DNA of 64,000 nucleotides, taken from DATHTC01 sp963746805. Lineage in GTDB: Bacteria; Actinomycetota; Thermoleophilia; Gaiellales; Gaiellaceae. Location: assembly GCA_963746805.1 (NCBI GenBank), contig CAVVCQ010000008.1, positions 682,001 to 746,000 of the forward strand, written 5' to 3'. The notes below the pieces were generated by a model that was not told the origin of the DNA, searched no databases, and saw only the letters and a program-made list of their open reading frames with translations. The position numbers and the translations under genes were made by a program. Shown in pieces: positions 50,371-60,411 of this stretch. Position 1 is the stretch's first letter, and every line of letters starts with the position of its first letter.

Positions 50371-50784
50371 GTGGCGATCCGCGAGAAGCAGATCCCGTAC
50401 GCCGTGACGCTCGAACGGGACGGGTCGATCGCGGCAGAGGGGAACGAGGCAATCAGCTTCGAGCCCGAATGGACGCCCGAGCACCTCTTGCTCGCCGCGC
50501 TCGCCCGCTGCAGCATCGGCGCGCTCCGCATCCATGCGACCCGCCGCTCGCTCGAGCTCGTCGCCACCGCCCACGCGTCCGGGACGATCGGGAAGCGCGA
50601 CGACGGCTCCTGGGGCTTCCTCGAGATCGTGTGCCGGGCCGACGTCGAGCTGCTGCCGCTGCCGGACGAGGAGACGCAGCTCGAGTTGCTCGAGAAGGCC
50701 GAGCGCGGCTGCTTCATCGGCGGCTCCTTCCGGACCGAGCCCGTCTACGTGTGGACGGTCAACGGGCGCGAGGTGCGGCGCTAG
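50371..50784 (+). CDS. OsmC-family protein
   Basis: 137 residues from GTG 50371. OsmC fold: IREKQIPYAVTLERDGSIAA, EWTPEHLLLAALARCSIGAL (the active-site region, with the Cys in ARCSIGAL), SLELVATAHASGTIGKRDDG and LLEKAERGCFIGGSF (second Cys, GCFIG). The Cys pair fits peroxide reduction. TACGGT 6 nt upstream suggests a leaderless message. Divergent from the 63-residue gene; followed 2 nt later by the aminotransferase. Confidence 0.9.
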   Translation: MAIREKQIPYAVTLERDGSIAAEGNEAISFEPEWTPEHLLLAALARCSIGALRIHATRRSLELVATAHASGTIGKRDDGSWGFLEIVCRADVELLPLPDEETQLELLEKAERGCFIGGSFRTEPVYVWTVNGREVRR

Positions 50785-50786
50785 GC

Positions 50787-51950
50787 ATGGCCGCAACGGC
50801 CTTCGACGTCGAGGCCGTCCGCGCGCGCTACACGGCGCTCCGCGGGCCGCTCGCGTTCTTCGACGGGCCCGGCGGGACGCAGGTCCCGGACGAGGTCGTC
50901 GACGCGATCTCCGCGCACTTCCGGGAGGCGAACGCGAACTCCGGCGGCGCCTTCGCCACGAGCCGCGCGACCGATGCACTCGTCACCAACGCCAGGCTCG
51001 CGGCCGCCGCCTTCCTCGGCTGCGACCAGGAGGAGGTGGCGTTCGGGGCCAACATGACGACGCTGAACTTCGCCCTCACCCGCGCGCTGGCGCGCGAGCT
51101 GCGGCCCGGCGACGAGATCCTCGTGACGAAGCTCGACCACGACGCGAACGTGTCGCCGTGGCTCCAGCTCCGCGACGACGTCGGCGTCCGCGTCCAGTTC
51201 GTCGACGTCTACGACGACACGACCCTCGACCTCGACGACCTGCGCCGCCGGCTCTCGGAGCGGACGCGGGTGGTCGCATTCCCGTGGGCCTCGAACGGCG
51301 TCGGGACGGTGCAGGACGTGGCCGCGATCGCGGCGCTCGCGCACGAGGCCGGCGCGCTCGCCTGGGTCGACGCCGTCCACTACGCGCCGCACGGCCCGAT
51401 CGACGTGGCCGCCGTCGGAGCGGACGTGCTGCTCTGCTCGCCGTACAAGTTCTTCGGGCCGCACCTCGGGCTCGCGTTCGGGCGGCGGGAGCTGCTCGAG
51501 TCGTGGCGGCCGTACAAGGTGCGTCCCGCGCCGGAGTTCCCCGTCGGCGGGCGCTACGAGACCGGCACGCCCGCGTTCGAGCTGCTCGCCGGCTTCGTCG
51601 CCGCCGTCGACTACCTCGGCTCGCTCGGCTGGGACTCGATCACCGCGCACGAGCGGGCGCTCGGCCAGCGCTTCCTCGACGGGCTCCCTGCGGGCTGCAC
51701 GCTCCACGGCCTGCCGACGATGGACGGCCGCGTCCCGACGTTCGCGCTCAGCGTCGAAGGCCGGGCGACGGAGGCGGTCGCGACCGAGCTCGGAGAGCGC
51801 GGCTTCGCCGTCTGGCACGGCGACTACTACGCCGTCGAGATCATGCGGCGCCTCGGCCTCGAGCCCGAGGGCGCGGTGCGGGTCGGGATCGTCCACTACA
51901 ACACCGCCGGCGAGGTCGACCGCCTTCTCGAGGCCCTGGGGTCGCTGTGA
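50787..51950 (+). CDS. Class V aminotransferase / cysteine desulfurase-like PLP enzyme
   Basis: 387 residues. LAFFDGPGGTQVPDEVVDAI, NANSGGAFATSRATD, FGANMTTLNFALTRALAREL, VTKLDHDANVSPWLQLRDDV (His), VAFPWASNGVGTVQDVAAIA, WVDAVHYAPHGPIDV and the PLP Lys in LLCSPYKFFGPHLGLAFGRR. SufS-like fold; the cysteine-desulfurase loop Cys is not evident, so the substrate is uncertain (cysteine, kynurenine or another amino acid). Overlaps the epimerase gene by 4 nt (GTGA). Confidence 0.9.
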   Translation: MAATAFDVEAVRARYTALRGPLAFFDGPGGTQVPDEVVDAISAHFREANANSGGAFATSRATDALVTNARLAAAAFLGCDQEEVAFGANMTTLNFALTRALARELRPGDEILVTKLDHDANVSPWLQLRDDVGVRVQFVDVYDDTTLDLDDLRRRLSERTRVVAFPWASNGVGTVQDVAAIAALAHEAGALAWVDAVHYAPHGPIDVAAVGADVLLCSPYKFFGPHLGLAFGRRELLESWRPYKVRPAPEFPVGGRYETGTPAFELLAGFVAAVDYLGSLGWDSITAHERALGQRFLDGLPAGCTLHGLPTMDGRVPTFALSVEGRATEAVATELGERGFAVWHGDYYAVEIMRRLGLEPEGAVRVGIVHYNTAGEVDRLLEALGSL

Positions 51951-52924
51951 GGCTCCTCGTCCTCGGCGGGACGAAGTTCCTCGGGCGCGCGATCGTCGAG
52001 GAGGCGCTCGCGCGCGGCCACGAGGTGACGACGTTCACGCGCGGCGAGACGAACCCGGACCTGTTCCCGGAGGCCGAGCGGCTCCGCGGCGACCGTGACG
52101 GCGACCTCACCGCGCTCCAGGGACGGACCTGGGACGCGGTGATCGACACCTCCGGCTACGTCCCGCGGATCGTGCGCGCCTCCGCCGAGGCGCTCCGCGA
52201 CTCGGGTTTCTACGTCTTCGTCTCGTCGATCTCCGTCTACGCCGAGCTGCCGCCGCACTACGACGAGTCGAACCCGGTGGACGAGCTGGAGGACTCGGAG
52301 ACGGAGGACGTCCGCGCGCACTACGGCGCGCTCAAGGCCGCGTGCGAGCGGGTCGTCGACGACGTGTTCGGCGACCGGGCCGCGCACCTCCGCTTCGGGC
52401 TGATCGTGGGGCCGCACGACCCGACCGACCGGTTCACCTACTGGCCCGACCGCGTCGCGCGCGGCGGCGAGGTGCTCGCGCCGGGCGCACCCGACCGGGC
52501 GTGGCAGTTCGTCGACGTCCGCGACGGCGCCGCGTTCGCGCTCGAGGTCGCGGGGCGGCGTCTACCGGGCCCGTTCAACGTGACGAACTCGTCGACGGCA
52601 GGCGAGGTCCTCGCCGGCGCGGACGCCACCTGGGTCGACGACGCGTTCCTGCTCGAGCACGGCGTCGGCGAGTGGATGGAGCTCCCGCTCTGGGTCGCGG
52701 CGGACGGCGAGCTCGGCTCCCTGCACACGGCGGACACGAGCCGGGCGCGCGACGCCGGGCTGCGGATGCGCCCCGTGGCCGAGACCGTCGCGGACACCCG
52801 CGCCTGGTCCGAGGCTCGGACCCAACGAGGCGCGGGAACGGCCGCGATGGGCGGCACCGAGGGCGTCGGCCTCGACCCCGGGAAGGAGCGCGACCTCCTC
52901 GCCGCCTGGCGCGAGCGGGGCTAG
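51947..52924 (+). CDS. NAD-dependent epimerase/reductase
   Basis: 325 residues from GTG 51947. Rossmann start RLLVLGGTKFLGRAIVEEAL (GGTxFLG), FTRGETNPDLFPEAERL, WDAVIDTSGYVPRIVRASAE, YVFVSSISVYAELPPHYDES, and Tyr/Lys in HYGALKAACERVVDDVFG. Extended SDR; actinobacterial members are often called nucleoside-diphosphate-sugar epimerases, but reductase activity is equally possible. Coupled to the PLP enzyme. Stop overlaps the convergent TolB-like gene. Confidence 0.9.
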   Translation: MRLLVLGGTKFLGRAIVEEALARGHEVTTFTRGETNPDLFPEAERLRGDRDGDLTALQGRTWDAVIDTSGYVPRIVRASAEALRDSGFYVFVSSISVYAELPPHYDESNPVDELEDSETEDVRAHYGALKAACERVVDDVFGDRAAHLRFGLIVGPHDPTDRFTYWPDRVARGGEVLAPGAPDRAWQFVDVRDGAAFALEVAGRRLPGPFNVTNSSTAGEVLAGADATWVDDAFLLEHGVGEWMELPLWVAADGELGSLHTADTSRARDAGLRMRPVAETVADTRAWSEARTQRGAGTAAMGGTEGVGLDPGKERDLLAAWRERG

Positions 52925-53757
52925 GTCCGCCGGCCCCAGGAGAACGACGAGACCGTGTCGCGCGCCGGCGTCAGCAGGCGCCGGTTCGTCCCGCCGACGT
53001 CGATGCGCCACAGCCGGTACTGGTCGGTCGGGCTCCCCTGACTCGACAGGAAGGCGATCTGCGTCCCGTCGGGCGACCACTGCGGGCGCGCGTCGACGGC
53101 CGGCGCCATCGCGAGCGGCTCGCGCTCGGCGCCGGTGACCAGAGAGGTCCAGAGGTCGCCGTCGAGCGCGAAGACGAAGCGCTGTCCGTCCGGCGACCAG
53201 TCGGGCGCGAGCCCCGCGCCGCGGAACCGCTTGGCCGAGCCGTCGGGGTTCATCGTGTAGATCCCCGAGGTCGAGCCGGTCCGCGTCGCGCCGAACGACC
53301 AGGCGATCCGCTTCCCATTCGGCGCCCACGCCGGCTCGGCGTCCTGGCCGCGGTTGTGGGTGAGGCGCCGCAGCCCCTTCCCGTCCACGTTGACCACGTA
53401 GATCTCCGTGTTGAAGCCCGGCACGGTGCGCGCGAAGGCGAGGTACTTGCCGTCCGGCGACCACGCGGGCTGCAGGTCGATCGTCGGGCTGCGCGTGACG
53501 CGACGTGCGCCGGTCCCGTCCGCGTTCATCACGAACAGGCCGTCGCGACGGATCGACGTGTACGCGATCCTCGTGCCGTCGGGCGACCACGCGGGCCAGC
53601 TCCCGCCCGATGGGCCGGTGAGCGCCGTCTCGACGCCGTCGCCCAGGACGAAGATCGCGTCGCCCGTGGAGAACGCGATCGGACCGTTCTCGACGGCGGC
53701 GGTCGCGCCGGCGCTCGCGACGGCAAAACCGAGCGCTGCGAGCAGGAGGATCTTCAC
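52921..53757 (-). CDS. Secreted TolB-like beta-propeller protein
   Basis: 278 residues. Signal peptide 1-20 (LLLAALGFAVASAGATAA). Five or six WD40-like (PD40) blades, each with a WSPDG-type turn: SWPAWSPDGTRIAYTS, QPAWSPDGKYLAFARTV, EPAWAPNGKRIAWSFG, APDWSPDGQRFVFALD and RPQWSPDGTQIAFLSS. Exported scaffold, possibly partner-binding; no Pal/Tol partner near. Monocistronic. Confidence 0.88.
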   Translation of the reverse strand: MKILLLAALGFAVASAGATAAVENGPIAFSTGDAIFVLGDGVETALTGPSGGSWPAWSPDGTRIAYTSIRRDGLFVMNADGTGARRVTRSPTIDLQPAWSPDGKYLAFARTVPGFNTEIYVVNVDGKGLRRLTHNRGQDAEPAWAPNGKRIAWSFGATRTGSTSGIYTMNPDGSAKRFRGAGLAPDWSPDGQRFVFALDGDLWTSLVTGAEREPLAMAPAVDARPQWSPDGTQIAFLSSQGSPTDQYRLWRIDVGGTNRRLLTPARDTVSSFSWGRRT

Positions 53758-53806
53758 TCTCGCACGGTAGCCCTGCGGTGTGAGGATTCCGTCAGCGCTC
53801 GGGAAG

Positions 53807-54670
53807 CTATTCGGCGCCGCCGTGACGGGCCGCGGCGGCGGCCCAGCGCGGGTCGTCCCGGCGGATCCGGTCCGGGTTCACGCCGCGTGCCTCCGCGAGA
53901 TCGAGGACGAGCAGATGCACGTGGACGATGTCCACGACCGGGTGGCGTGTCGGGATGAGCGTGACGTCGCAGCCGAGCTCCTCGAGCGCCGCGACCGCGT
54001 CGCGCGCCCGCTCGGCGGCGCGGCCCTCCCCCTCGTACACGAGGCACCGCACCGACTCGTCGACCGCGGCGAGGTGGCCGTGGAGGAGCTGCTCGGTCTG
54101 GTGCGCCTCGCAGGCGACGAAGCAGCCCTCGCGGAGCTTCAGCGCCGCCTCCTGCGCCGTCGGCCAGTCGCGGCCCGCGCCGGCGACGAGCCAGCGCTCG
54201 TGCGCGGAGACCGGGAGGCGGTCGCCGTCGAGCACGTCCTGGACCGCGTCGGGGAGCCAGCCGATGTCGTCGCCCCGAAGCGCCCCGAGCGCCGCCACGG
54301 CGCACGTGTAACTGACCGTGTGGCACCAGCTCTCCTCCACGGCCGGCGTCGCGACGACGACCTCGTCGCACGCGTGTGCGATCGGGCTGTCCGCCTTCGC
54401 GGTCACCACCCAGCGCTGGCCGTCGAAGTCCTGCACTGCTTGCAGCGTCAGGGCCGTGGTGCCCTCGTGCGAGAGCGCGACCATGACGTCCGCCTCGGGC
54501 TGGTGGAGGACCGCGTCGAGCGCCTGCACCGCGTGCCCGCCGGTCTGGGCGGCGTGGAACGAGGTGCCGCAGCCGGTCAGCACGGTCGGCTCGGGCGGCA
54601 GCCGCCGGCCCCTTGGGACCTGCGCGAGCCACTCCGGTTGCGCGTACACGGCCCTCCGGGTGTGCTCCAT
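53807..54670 (-). CDS. Double SIS-domain sugar-phosphate isomerase-like protein
   Basis: 287 residues from ATG 54670. Two SIS domains as in the isomerase half of GlmS and AgaS/FrlB-type proteins: PTVLTGCGTSFHAAQTGGHA, EADVMVALSHEGTTALTLQA, VVTAKADSPIAHACDEVVV, then WLVAGAGRDWPTAQEAALKL, HQTEQLLHGHLAAVDESVRC and VTLIPTRHPVVDIVHVHLLV. No glutaminase domain. Likely acts on an amino-sugar or fructosamine phosphate. Its start is 24 nt from the divergent M16 protease start. Confidence 0.85.
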   Translation of the reverse strand: MEHTRRAVYAQPEWLAQVPRGRRLPPEPTVLTGCGTSFHAAQTGGHAVQALDAVLHQPEADVMVALSHEGTTALTLQAVQDFDGQRWVVTAKADSPIAHACDEVVVATPAVEESWCHTVSYTCAVAALGALRGDDIGWLPDAVQDVLDGDRLPVSAHERWLVAGAGRDWPTAQEAALKLREGCFVACEAHQTEQLLHGHLAAVDESVRCLVYEGEGRAAERARDAVAALEELGCDVTLIPTRHPVVDIVHVHLLVLDLAEARGVNPDRIRRDDPRWAAAAARHGGAE

Positions 54671-54694
54671 CGATGCGTCTATACCATGCCGCCG

Positions 54695-55963
54695 ATGGCC
54701 ACCTTCGAGCGCACGACCCTCTCGAACGGCGTCCGCGTCCTGACCGCGGCGATGCCGCACGCGCAGTCCGTCTCGTGCTTTCTCTTCTACGCCGCGGGCT
54801 CGCGGTACGAGACGAAGGAGACCAACGGGATCGCCCATTTCGCCGAGCACATGTTCTTCAAGGGCACCGAGCGGCGCCCGCAGTCGCGCGACATCACGAG
54901 CGAGATCGACGCGATCGGCGGCGAGTTCAACGCCTTCACCGGCAAGGAGTACACGGGCTACTACGTCAAGTGCGCGGCCGAGCAGCGCGACGTCGCGCTC
55001 GACGTGCTCGTCGACATGCTGCGGAACTCGAAGTTCGACCCCGAGGAGATCGACCGCGAGAAGGGCGTGATCGTCGAGGAGATGAACATGTACTTCGACA
55101 CGCCGCGGGACTTCATCGGCGGCGTGTACGACGAGCTCCTCTACGGCGACCAGCCGCTCGGCTGGGACATCATCGGCACGAAGGACACGGTGCGCTCGGC
55201 CACGCGCGAGACGTTCCTCGACTACACGGGCCGCTGGTACAGGCCGGAGCGGATGGTGGTGGGGCTCGGCGGCCTCATCGGCGAGGACCTCCACGAGCGG
55301 CTCGAGGAGCTGCTCGGCGACGTCCCGGCGGCCGAGACGCCCGATCCGGCGGGGGTGCGGATCCCGTCGAACGGCGGGCCGCAGGTGCGCGTCCACACGA
55401 AGCAGTCCGACCAGGCGCACCTGATCCTCGGCGCACGCTCCTACGCGCTCGGGCACCCCGACCGCTACGCGCTGCAGCTGCTCTCGACCGTGCTCGGCGG
55501 CGGCATGTCCTCGCGCCTCTTCACGGAGGTGCGCGAGCGCCGCGGCCTTGCCTACTACGTCTTCGGGACGAACAACAGCTACACGGACGCCGGCTCGCTG
55601 TACGCGCAGGCCGGCGTCGACATCAACCGCATCGACGACGCGGTCGAGACGATCGTCGCCGAGCTGCGGAAGATCGCTGCTGAGCCGGTCCCGGCGGACG
55701 AGCTCGAGAAGGCGCGGAACTCGGCCAAGGGCCGCTTCGTGCTCCAGCTCGAGAGCCCGCACGGGACGATCCTCTTCGGGCTGCGGCGCGAGGTGCTCGA
55801 GGGCGAGGCGATCGACCCCGCCGACGTGCTCGCGGGCCTCGACGCGGTGACCGCGGAGGACGTGCAGCGCGTGGCGCAGGACGTGATCGGTGGCAACGAG
55901 CTCAACATGGCGCTGATCGGCCCGTTCGACGACGCCGAGCGCTTCCGCGCCCTGCTCGGGTAG
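54695..55963 (+). CDS. M16-family zinc peptidase
   Basis: 422 residues from ATG 54695 (ATG 54686 is in frame too; TATACC lies just upstream). Zinc-binding HxxEH at His48-His52 (GIAHFAEHMFFKGT) and the distal Glu in EKGVIVEEMNMYFDTP. C-terminal half: VLGGGMSSRLFTEVRERRGL and YVFGTNNSYTDAGSLYAQAG (the R/Y pair of M16 C-domains). Processing-peptidase-like, usual length. Cleaves peptides or signal-like fragments. Followed by two hairpins. Confidence 0.93.
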   Translation: MATFERTTLSNGVRVLTAAMPHAQSVSCFLFYAAGSRYETKETNGIAHFAEHMFFKGTERRPQSRDITSEIDAIGGEFNAFTGKEYTGYYVKCAAEQRDVALDVLVDMLRNSKFDPEEIDREKGVIVEEMNMYFDTPRDFIGGVYDELLYGDQPLGWDIIGTKDTVRSATRETFLDYTGRWYRPERMVVGLGGLIGEDLHERLEELLGDVPAAETPDPAGVRIPSNGGPQVRVHTKQSDQAHLILGARSYALGHPDRYALQLLSTVLGGGMSSRLFTEVRERRGLAYYVFGTNNSYTDAGSLYAQAGVDINRIDDAVETIVAELRKIAAEPVPADELEKARNSAKGRFVLQLESPHGTILFGLRREVLEGEAIDPADVLAGLDAVTAEDVQRVAQDVIGGNELNMALIGPFDDAERFRALLG

Positions 55964-56003
55964 CCGAACCCCCGGGAGCGGCCTCCCGTGATTTCGTTCG
56001 GCT
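55962..56003 (+). terminator. Nested hairpin after the M16 gene
   Basis: AGCCGAAC (55962-55969) pairs with GTTCGGCT (55996-56003), enclosing CGGGAG-CGGC-CTCCCG. No T-run; it overlaps the stop codon. Confidence 0.5.
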
Positions 56004-56036
56004 GACAGAGCGTCGTCCTTGGTCGGCGGGCCAGTT

Positions 56037-56071
56037 AGCACCTGATCCGGCCTCGCCCGTCAGGGTGCTTT
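56037..56071. terminator. Hairpin between convergent genes
   Basis: AGCACC-TGA pairs with TCA-GGGTGCT (one bulged G), followed by TTTC on the plus strand. It lies in the gap between the M16 gene and the convergent beta-lactamase-like gene. Confidence 0.4.
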
Positions 56072-56124
56072 CGACCCGGACGACGATCTGACACAACGTT
56101 TCTACACCGCCGGGCGGACGACTC

Positions 56125-57249
56125 CTACACGCCGAGCGACCGGTTCACGTCCCCCCCAAGCGCACGGGACACGGCCGGGCGCACCTCGTCGGGCCGGAAC
56201 GTCAGCACCACGACGATCCGCGGCCCGGCGGCGGTGTAGGCGATCGCGGCCGTGTGGCGCACCTTCGTCGTCCAGCCCTCCTTGCGCGCGAGCGGGACGC
56301 GCGTCGAGGGGCGGAGCAGGCCGACGTTCTCGCCCTCGGTCGCGGAGAGCAGCAGGCCGAGGGCGAGGCGCGCCCGGTGCCGGTCGAGCCCCGTGCGCCG
56401 GGCCGAGAGACCGTTGCCGACGGCGGCGCCGTGGAGCTCGGCGAGGATGCGACCGAGGTCGTGCGCCGTGGTGCGGCGGAAGGTGAGGACGGGGAGCGGC
56501 TTCGGGGCGTCGCCGAGCGGCCGCATCGGCCCCGTCCCGATCCGGTAGTTGCCCGTGAACCAGGACGAGGTCGCGCCGAGCTGCTGCAGCGTCTCGTTGA
56601 CGACGGCCGTGCCGCCGGCCTCGGAGCCGCCGAGGAGGACGAGCAGCCGGTTCGTCGCCTCGTTCGACGACCACGTGGCGAGGTCGCGGATGAGCGGCCA
56701 GGCGGAGGTGCGCTCGGGCCGCGGGCCGTAGCGGCGCAGCGCGGCGACGAGCACGGCGAGCTTCACGGTCGACGCCGCCGGGAAGCTCGCGTCGGAGTTC
56801 CAGCCGGCGGTCGCGCCCGTGCGGAGGTCGTGCGTCCAGATCGCGGCCCAGCCCGGGTACGACGCGCCCAGCACGGCGAAGCGGCGCGCGAGCCGCGCGT
56901 CGCGGCTCCGTTCCCGCCGGAACACCTGCCCGCTCGGCGGGAGCAGCCACGCGCCGAGCGCCTCGTCGCGGCGCACGAGACGGCCGCGCTGCTCGAACCG
57001 GAGCCGCAGGTCGTAGCGCCCCGGCACGCGGGGGACGCGCAGCGACACCCGACGGCCCGCGACCGCGGCGGAGCGCACGAGCCGATCCCCGACGTACAGC
57101 TCGACCCGGGTCGCGCCCCGCGGCGCGAGCGCGGTGACCGAGCCGAAGAACGCCTCCTGCGCGCCCGGGGAACGCGGCTCGCCGCCGGGCGCAGCCGCCG
57201 CCGCCGCGAGCGCGAGCGCCGCGACCGCCGCGACGGCGGCCCGCCGCAT
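56125..57249 (-). CDS. Class A beta-lactamase-like serine hydrolase (exported)
   Basis: 374 residues from ATG 57249 (TGATG overlap with the acetyl-CoA synthetase stop). Signal peptide 1-21 (VAAVAALALAAAAAA). An Ig-like segment (~35-100: RVELYVGDRLVRSAAVAGRR) precedes the penicillin-binding fold: SxxK at Ser160-Lys163 (FPAASTVKLAVLVAALRRYG), SxN in WSSNEATNRLLVLLGG and KEGWTTKV in place of KTG. The Glu166-type loop is not obvious. Could be a carboxypeptidase/esterase or a beta-lactamase. Position behind acs is probably fortuitous. Confidence 0.88.
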   Translation of the reverse strand: MRRAAVAAVAALALAAAAAAPGGEPRSPGAQEAFFGSVTALAPRGATRVELYVGDRLVRSAAVAGRRVSLRVPRVPGRYDLRLRFEQRGRLVRRDEALGAWLLPPSGQVFRRERSRDARLARRFAVLGASYPGWAAIWTHDLRTGATAGWNSDASFPAASTVKLAVLVAALRRYGPRPERTSAWPLIRDLATWSSNEATNRLLVLLGGSEAGGTAVVNETLQQLGATSSWFTGNYRIGTGPMRPLGDAPKPLPVLTFRRTTAHDLGRILAELHGAAVGNGLSARRTGLDRHRARLALGLLLSATEGENVGLLRPSTRVPLARKEGWTTKVRHTAAIAYTAAGPRIVVVLTFRPDEVRPAVSRALGGDVNRSLGV

Positions 57250-59206
57250 CAGTCGTCCGTGGTCTCGGTGTCCGCGCGCTGCTGGATCTCGGACACGACC
57301 GCCGGGTCGGCGAGCGTGGTCGTGTCGCCGAGCGGCCGGTGCTCGGCCACGTCCCGCAGCAGGCGCCGCATGATCTTGCCGCTGCGCGTCTTCGGCAGCT
57401 CCGGCGTGAAGACGATGTTCGCCGGCTTCGCGATCGGGCCGATCTTCCGCGACACGTGCTCGCGCAGCTCCGCGAGCTTCTCGACCGAGCCCTCCACGCC
57501 GCCCTTCAGCGTCACGTACGCGACGATCGCCTGCCCCGTCTGCGCGTCGGCGCGGCCGATCACCGCCGCCTCCGCGACCTCGGTGTGGTCGACGAGCGCC
57601 GATTCGACCTCGATCGTCGAGATCCGGTGGCCGGACACGTTCATCACGTCGTCGACGCGGCCGAGCAGCCAGAAGTCGCCGTCCTCGTCGATCCGCGCCC
57701 CGTCGCCGGCGAAGTAGACGCCGGGGAAGCGCGACCAGTACGTCTCGCGGTAGCGATCGTCGGCCTTGTAGATCCCGCGCAGCATCGCGGGCCACGGCTG
57801 CCGCAGCACGAGGTAGCCGCCGCCCTCCTCGACCTCGTTGCCCGCGTCGTCGACCACGGCCGCGTCGACGCCGGGGAACGGGCGCGTGGCCGAGCCGGGC
57901 TTCAGGGTCGTGATCCCCGGCAGCGGCGTGATCATGATCATCCCGGTCTCCGTCTGCCACCACGTGTCCACGACCGGGGTGCGGTCGAGGCCGATGTGCT
58001 CGCGGTACCAGACCCAGGCCTCGGGGTTGATCGGCTCGCCGACCGAGCCGAGCAGGCGCAGCGAGGAGAGGTCGTGCTTGCGCGCGTGCTCCGGGCCCCA
58101 CTTCATGTGCGCGCGGATCGCGGTCGGTGCCGTGTAGAGGATCGTGACGCCGTACCGCTCGATGATCTCCCACCAGCGGTCCTTGTCCGGGAAGTCGGGC
58201 GTGCCCTCGTACAGGACGCTCGTGGCGCCGTTGCAGAGCGGCCCGTAGACGATGTAGCTGTGGCCGGTGACCCAGCCGACGTCGGCGGCGCACCAGTAGA
58301 CGTCGTCGGGCTTGAGGTCGAAGACGTAGTGGTGCGTCGACGCCACGCCGACGAGGTAGCCGCCGGTCGTGTGCGCGATCCCCTTCGGCTTCGCGGTCGT
58401 CCCGGACGTGTAGAGGAGGTAGAGGAGGTCCTCCGCGTCCATCGGCTCGGGCGGGCAGTCGGACTCGTCGGTCGCGAGCTCGTGCCACCAGTGGTCGCGG
58501 CCCTCCTGCATCGGCACCTCGTTGCCGGTGCGGCGGAGGACGACCGTCGCCCGCACGGACGGCGCCGCGCTCGAGCGCCTCGTCGGCGGTGCGCTTCAGC
58601 GGCACCGTCGTGCCGCGCCGCCAGGCCTCGTCCTGCGTGATCAGCACCTCGCACTCCATGTCGTCCAGGCGGTCGGAGAGCGAGTCGGCGGAGAAGCCGC
58701 CGAAGACGACGGTGTGCGGCGCCCCGAGCCGCGCGCAGGCGAGCATCGCGATCGGCGCCTCCGGGACCATGCCGAGGTAGATCCCGACCGGCGTGCCCTT
58801 GCCGACGCCGAGGCCCTTGAGCGCGTTCGCGAGCTTCGTCACCTCGCGCTGGAGGTCGTGCGTAGGTGACCTCGCGGCGCTCGTCCTCGGGCTCGCCCTC
58901 CCAGTGGTACGCGACCCGGTCGCCCTGCCCGGCCTCGACGTGCCGGTCGACGCAGTTGTAGGCGATGTTCAGCTTCCCGCCGAGGAACCACTTCGCGTAC
59001 GGCGGCTCCCACTCGAGCAGCCGCTCCCACGGCTCGAACCACGTGACCCGCTCGCGCGCCTCGCGCTCCCAGAACGCCTCGAGCTCCTCGTCGTAGATCC
59101 CCGGCTGCGCGTTCGCCTGCTCGGCGAAGGCCTGCGGCGGCTCGTAGCGGCGCTCCTCGAGGAAGAGCGTGTCGATCGCCTGACGACTCTCCTCGGGCTG
59201 CGCCAT
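57249..59206 (-). CDS. acs: Acetyl-CoA synthetase, two frame breaks
   Basis: From ATG 59206: ERRYEPPQAFAEQANAQPGI, EAFWEREARERVTWFEPWER, YAKWFLGGKLNIAYNCVDRH. Shift near 58863, then KLANALKGLGVGKGTPVGIY and VVFGGFSADSLSDRLDDMEC; shift near 58545, then LLYLLYTSGTTAKPKGIAHT (AMP loop), WWQTETGMIMITPLPG, YFAGDGARIDEDGDFWLLGR, DDVMNVSGHRISTIEVESAL and the C-terminal PKTRSGKIMRRLLRD with the acetylatable Lys. Two indels restore about 652 residues. Converts acetate to acetyl-CoA. Confidence 0.93.
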
Positions 59207-59218
59207 CGCGGCCCCTCC

Positions 59219-60356
59219 CTACGGTTGCAGGTCGTACGGGAAGCTCGTCAGGTTCTCGCACCCGTCCTCGGTGACCAGGACGAGATCCTCGAGCCGGCAG
59301 CCGCCGACGCCCTGGCGGTAGAGGCCGGGCTCGACGGCGACGACGTCCCCGGCGACGAGCGCGGCGCCGTTCCGCCCGAGGCCCGGCTCCTCGTGGACGT
59401 CGAGGCCGACGCCGTGGCCGAGGGAGTGGTAGAAGCCGTCGAGGAGCACCTCGCCCGGCTGCTTCGTCAGCTGCGTCGGGTAGCCGGCGCCCTGGAAGAC
59501 CTCGCAGGCGACACGGTGCACCGCCTTGCCCTCGATGCCGGGCCGGATCGCCTCGAGCGAGCGGTCGAGCGCCTCGCGGGCGAGCCGGTGCCACTCGCGC
59601 GCCTCGTCCGACGGCTCGCCGACGACGAACGTGCGCGTCATGTCGGCGTAGCAGCCCGTCTCCTTGTCGAACGGGAAGAGGTCGGCGATCACGGTCTCGC
59701 CCGGGAGAATCGGGCCGGAGCCCTCCTCGTGGCCGATCGCGGCCTGCGCGCCGTGGCTGACGATGATCGCGTCGACGGCGGCGCCGCGGGCCGTGAACGC
59801 CTGGTCGACCGCCGCCTTGATCCGCTCGCAGGTGAGCGTCTCGCCGTCGTGCGCCAGCGAGCCGTTCGAGGCCTCGGCCTCGCGCAGCATCCGCGCGACG
59901 ACCGTCATGCCCGCCTCCGCGGCGGCCTGCGCGCGGCGGATCCCGGCGAGCTCGTGCGCGTTCTTCACGCGCCGCCGCGTGTCGAAGAGGCTCTGGTCGG
60001 CCGTGACCTGGATGCCGCGGCTGCGCAGCAGGTCGGCGAGCCCGAGCGGGAAGCCGTACGGGACGACCGCGCTGCTCGAGCCCGACCTCCTGGCAGAAGC
60101 GCGCGGCGAGCTGGTACTGCGCGTCGTCCGTCGTCAGCCCGCTGAGGACGAACTCGTCCCAGCCGAACTCCTCGAGCGGATGGATCTCGGCGTCGATCGC
60201 CGCCGCCTCGAACCGCGGGTGCTCGAACGCGGTGACGACGACGTGCCGCCGGCCGTCCCGCTCGGCGTAGACGATCGGATCCGCGAGCCCGAGCGGGATC
60301 TCGTGCCGGAGCTCCTTCGAGCGGAGCGTGTCGGCGAACATCAGGACGTCGGCCAC
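59219..60356 (-). CDS. M24-family aminopeptidase (Xaa-Pro type), frame broken
   Basis: From GTG 60356 (TACGAT just upstream, leaderless): ADVLMFADTLRSKELRHEIP, ERDGRRHVVVTAFEHPRFEA, a creatinase N-domain. Shift at about 60078, then VPYGFPLGLADLLRSRGIQV and KNAHELAGIRRAQAAAEAGM. Metal ligands of the pita-bread fold: IADLFPFDKETGCYADMTRT (two Asp), FYHSLGHGVGLDVHEEP (His), AVEPGLYRQGVGGCRLEDLV (two Glu). One indel restores about 379 residues. Removes N-terminal residues, typically before proline. Gap to acs is 12 nt, same strand. Confidence 0.88.
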
Positions 60357-60411
60357 GGGTCGGCATCGTAAAGGTTCGGCTCCGCATGAGGCAGCGTGAG
60401 ACGCTGTCGCG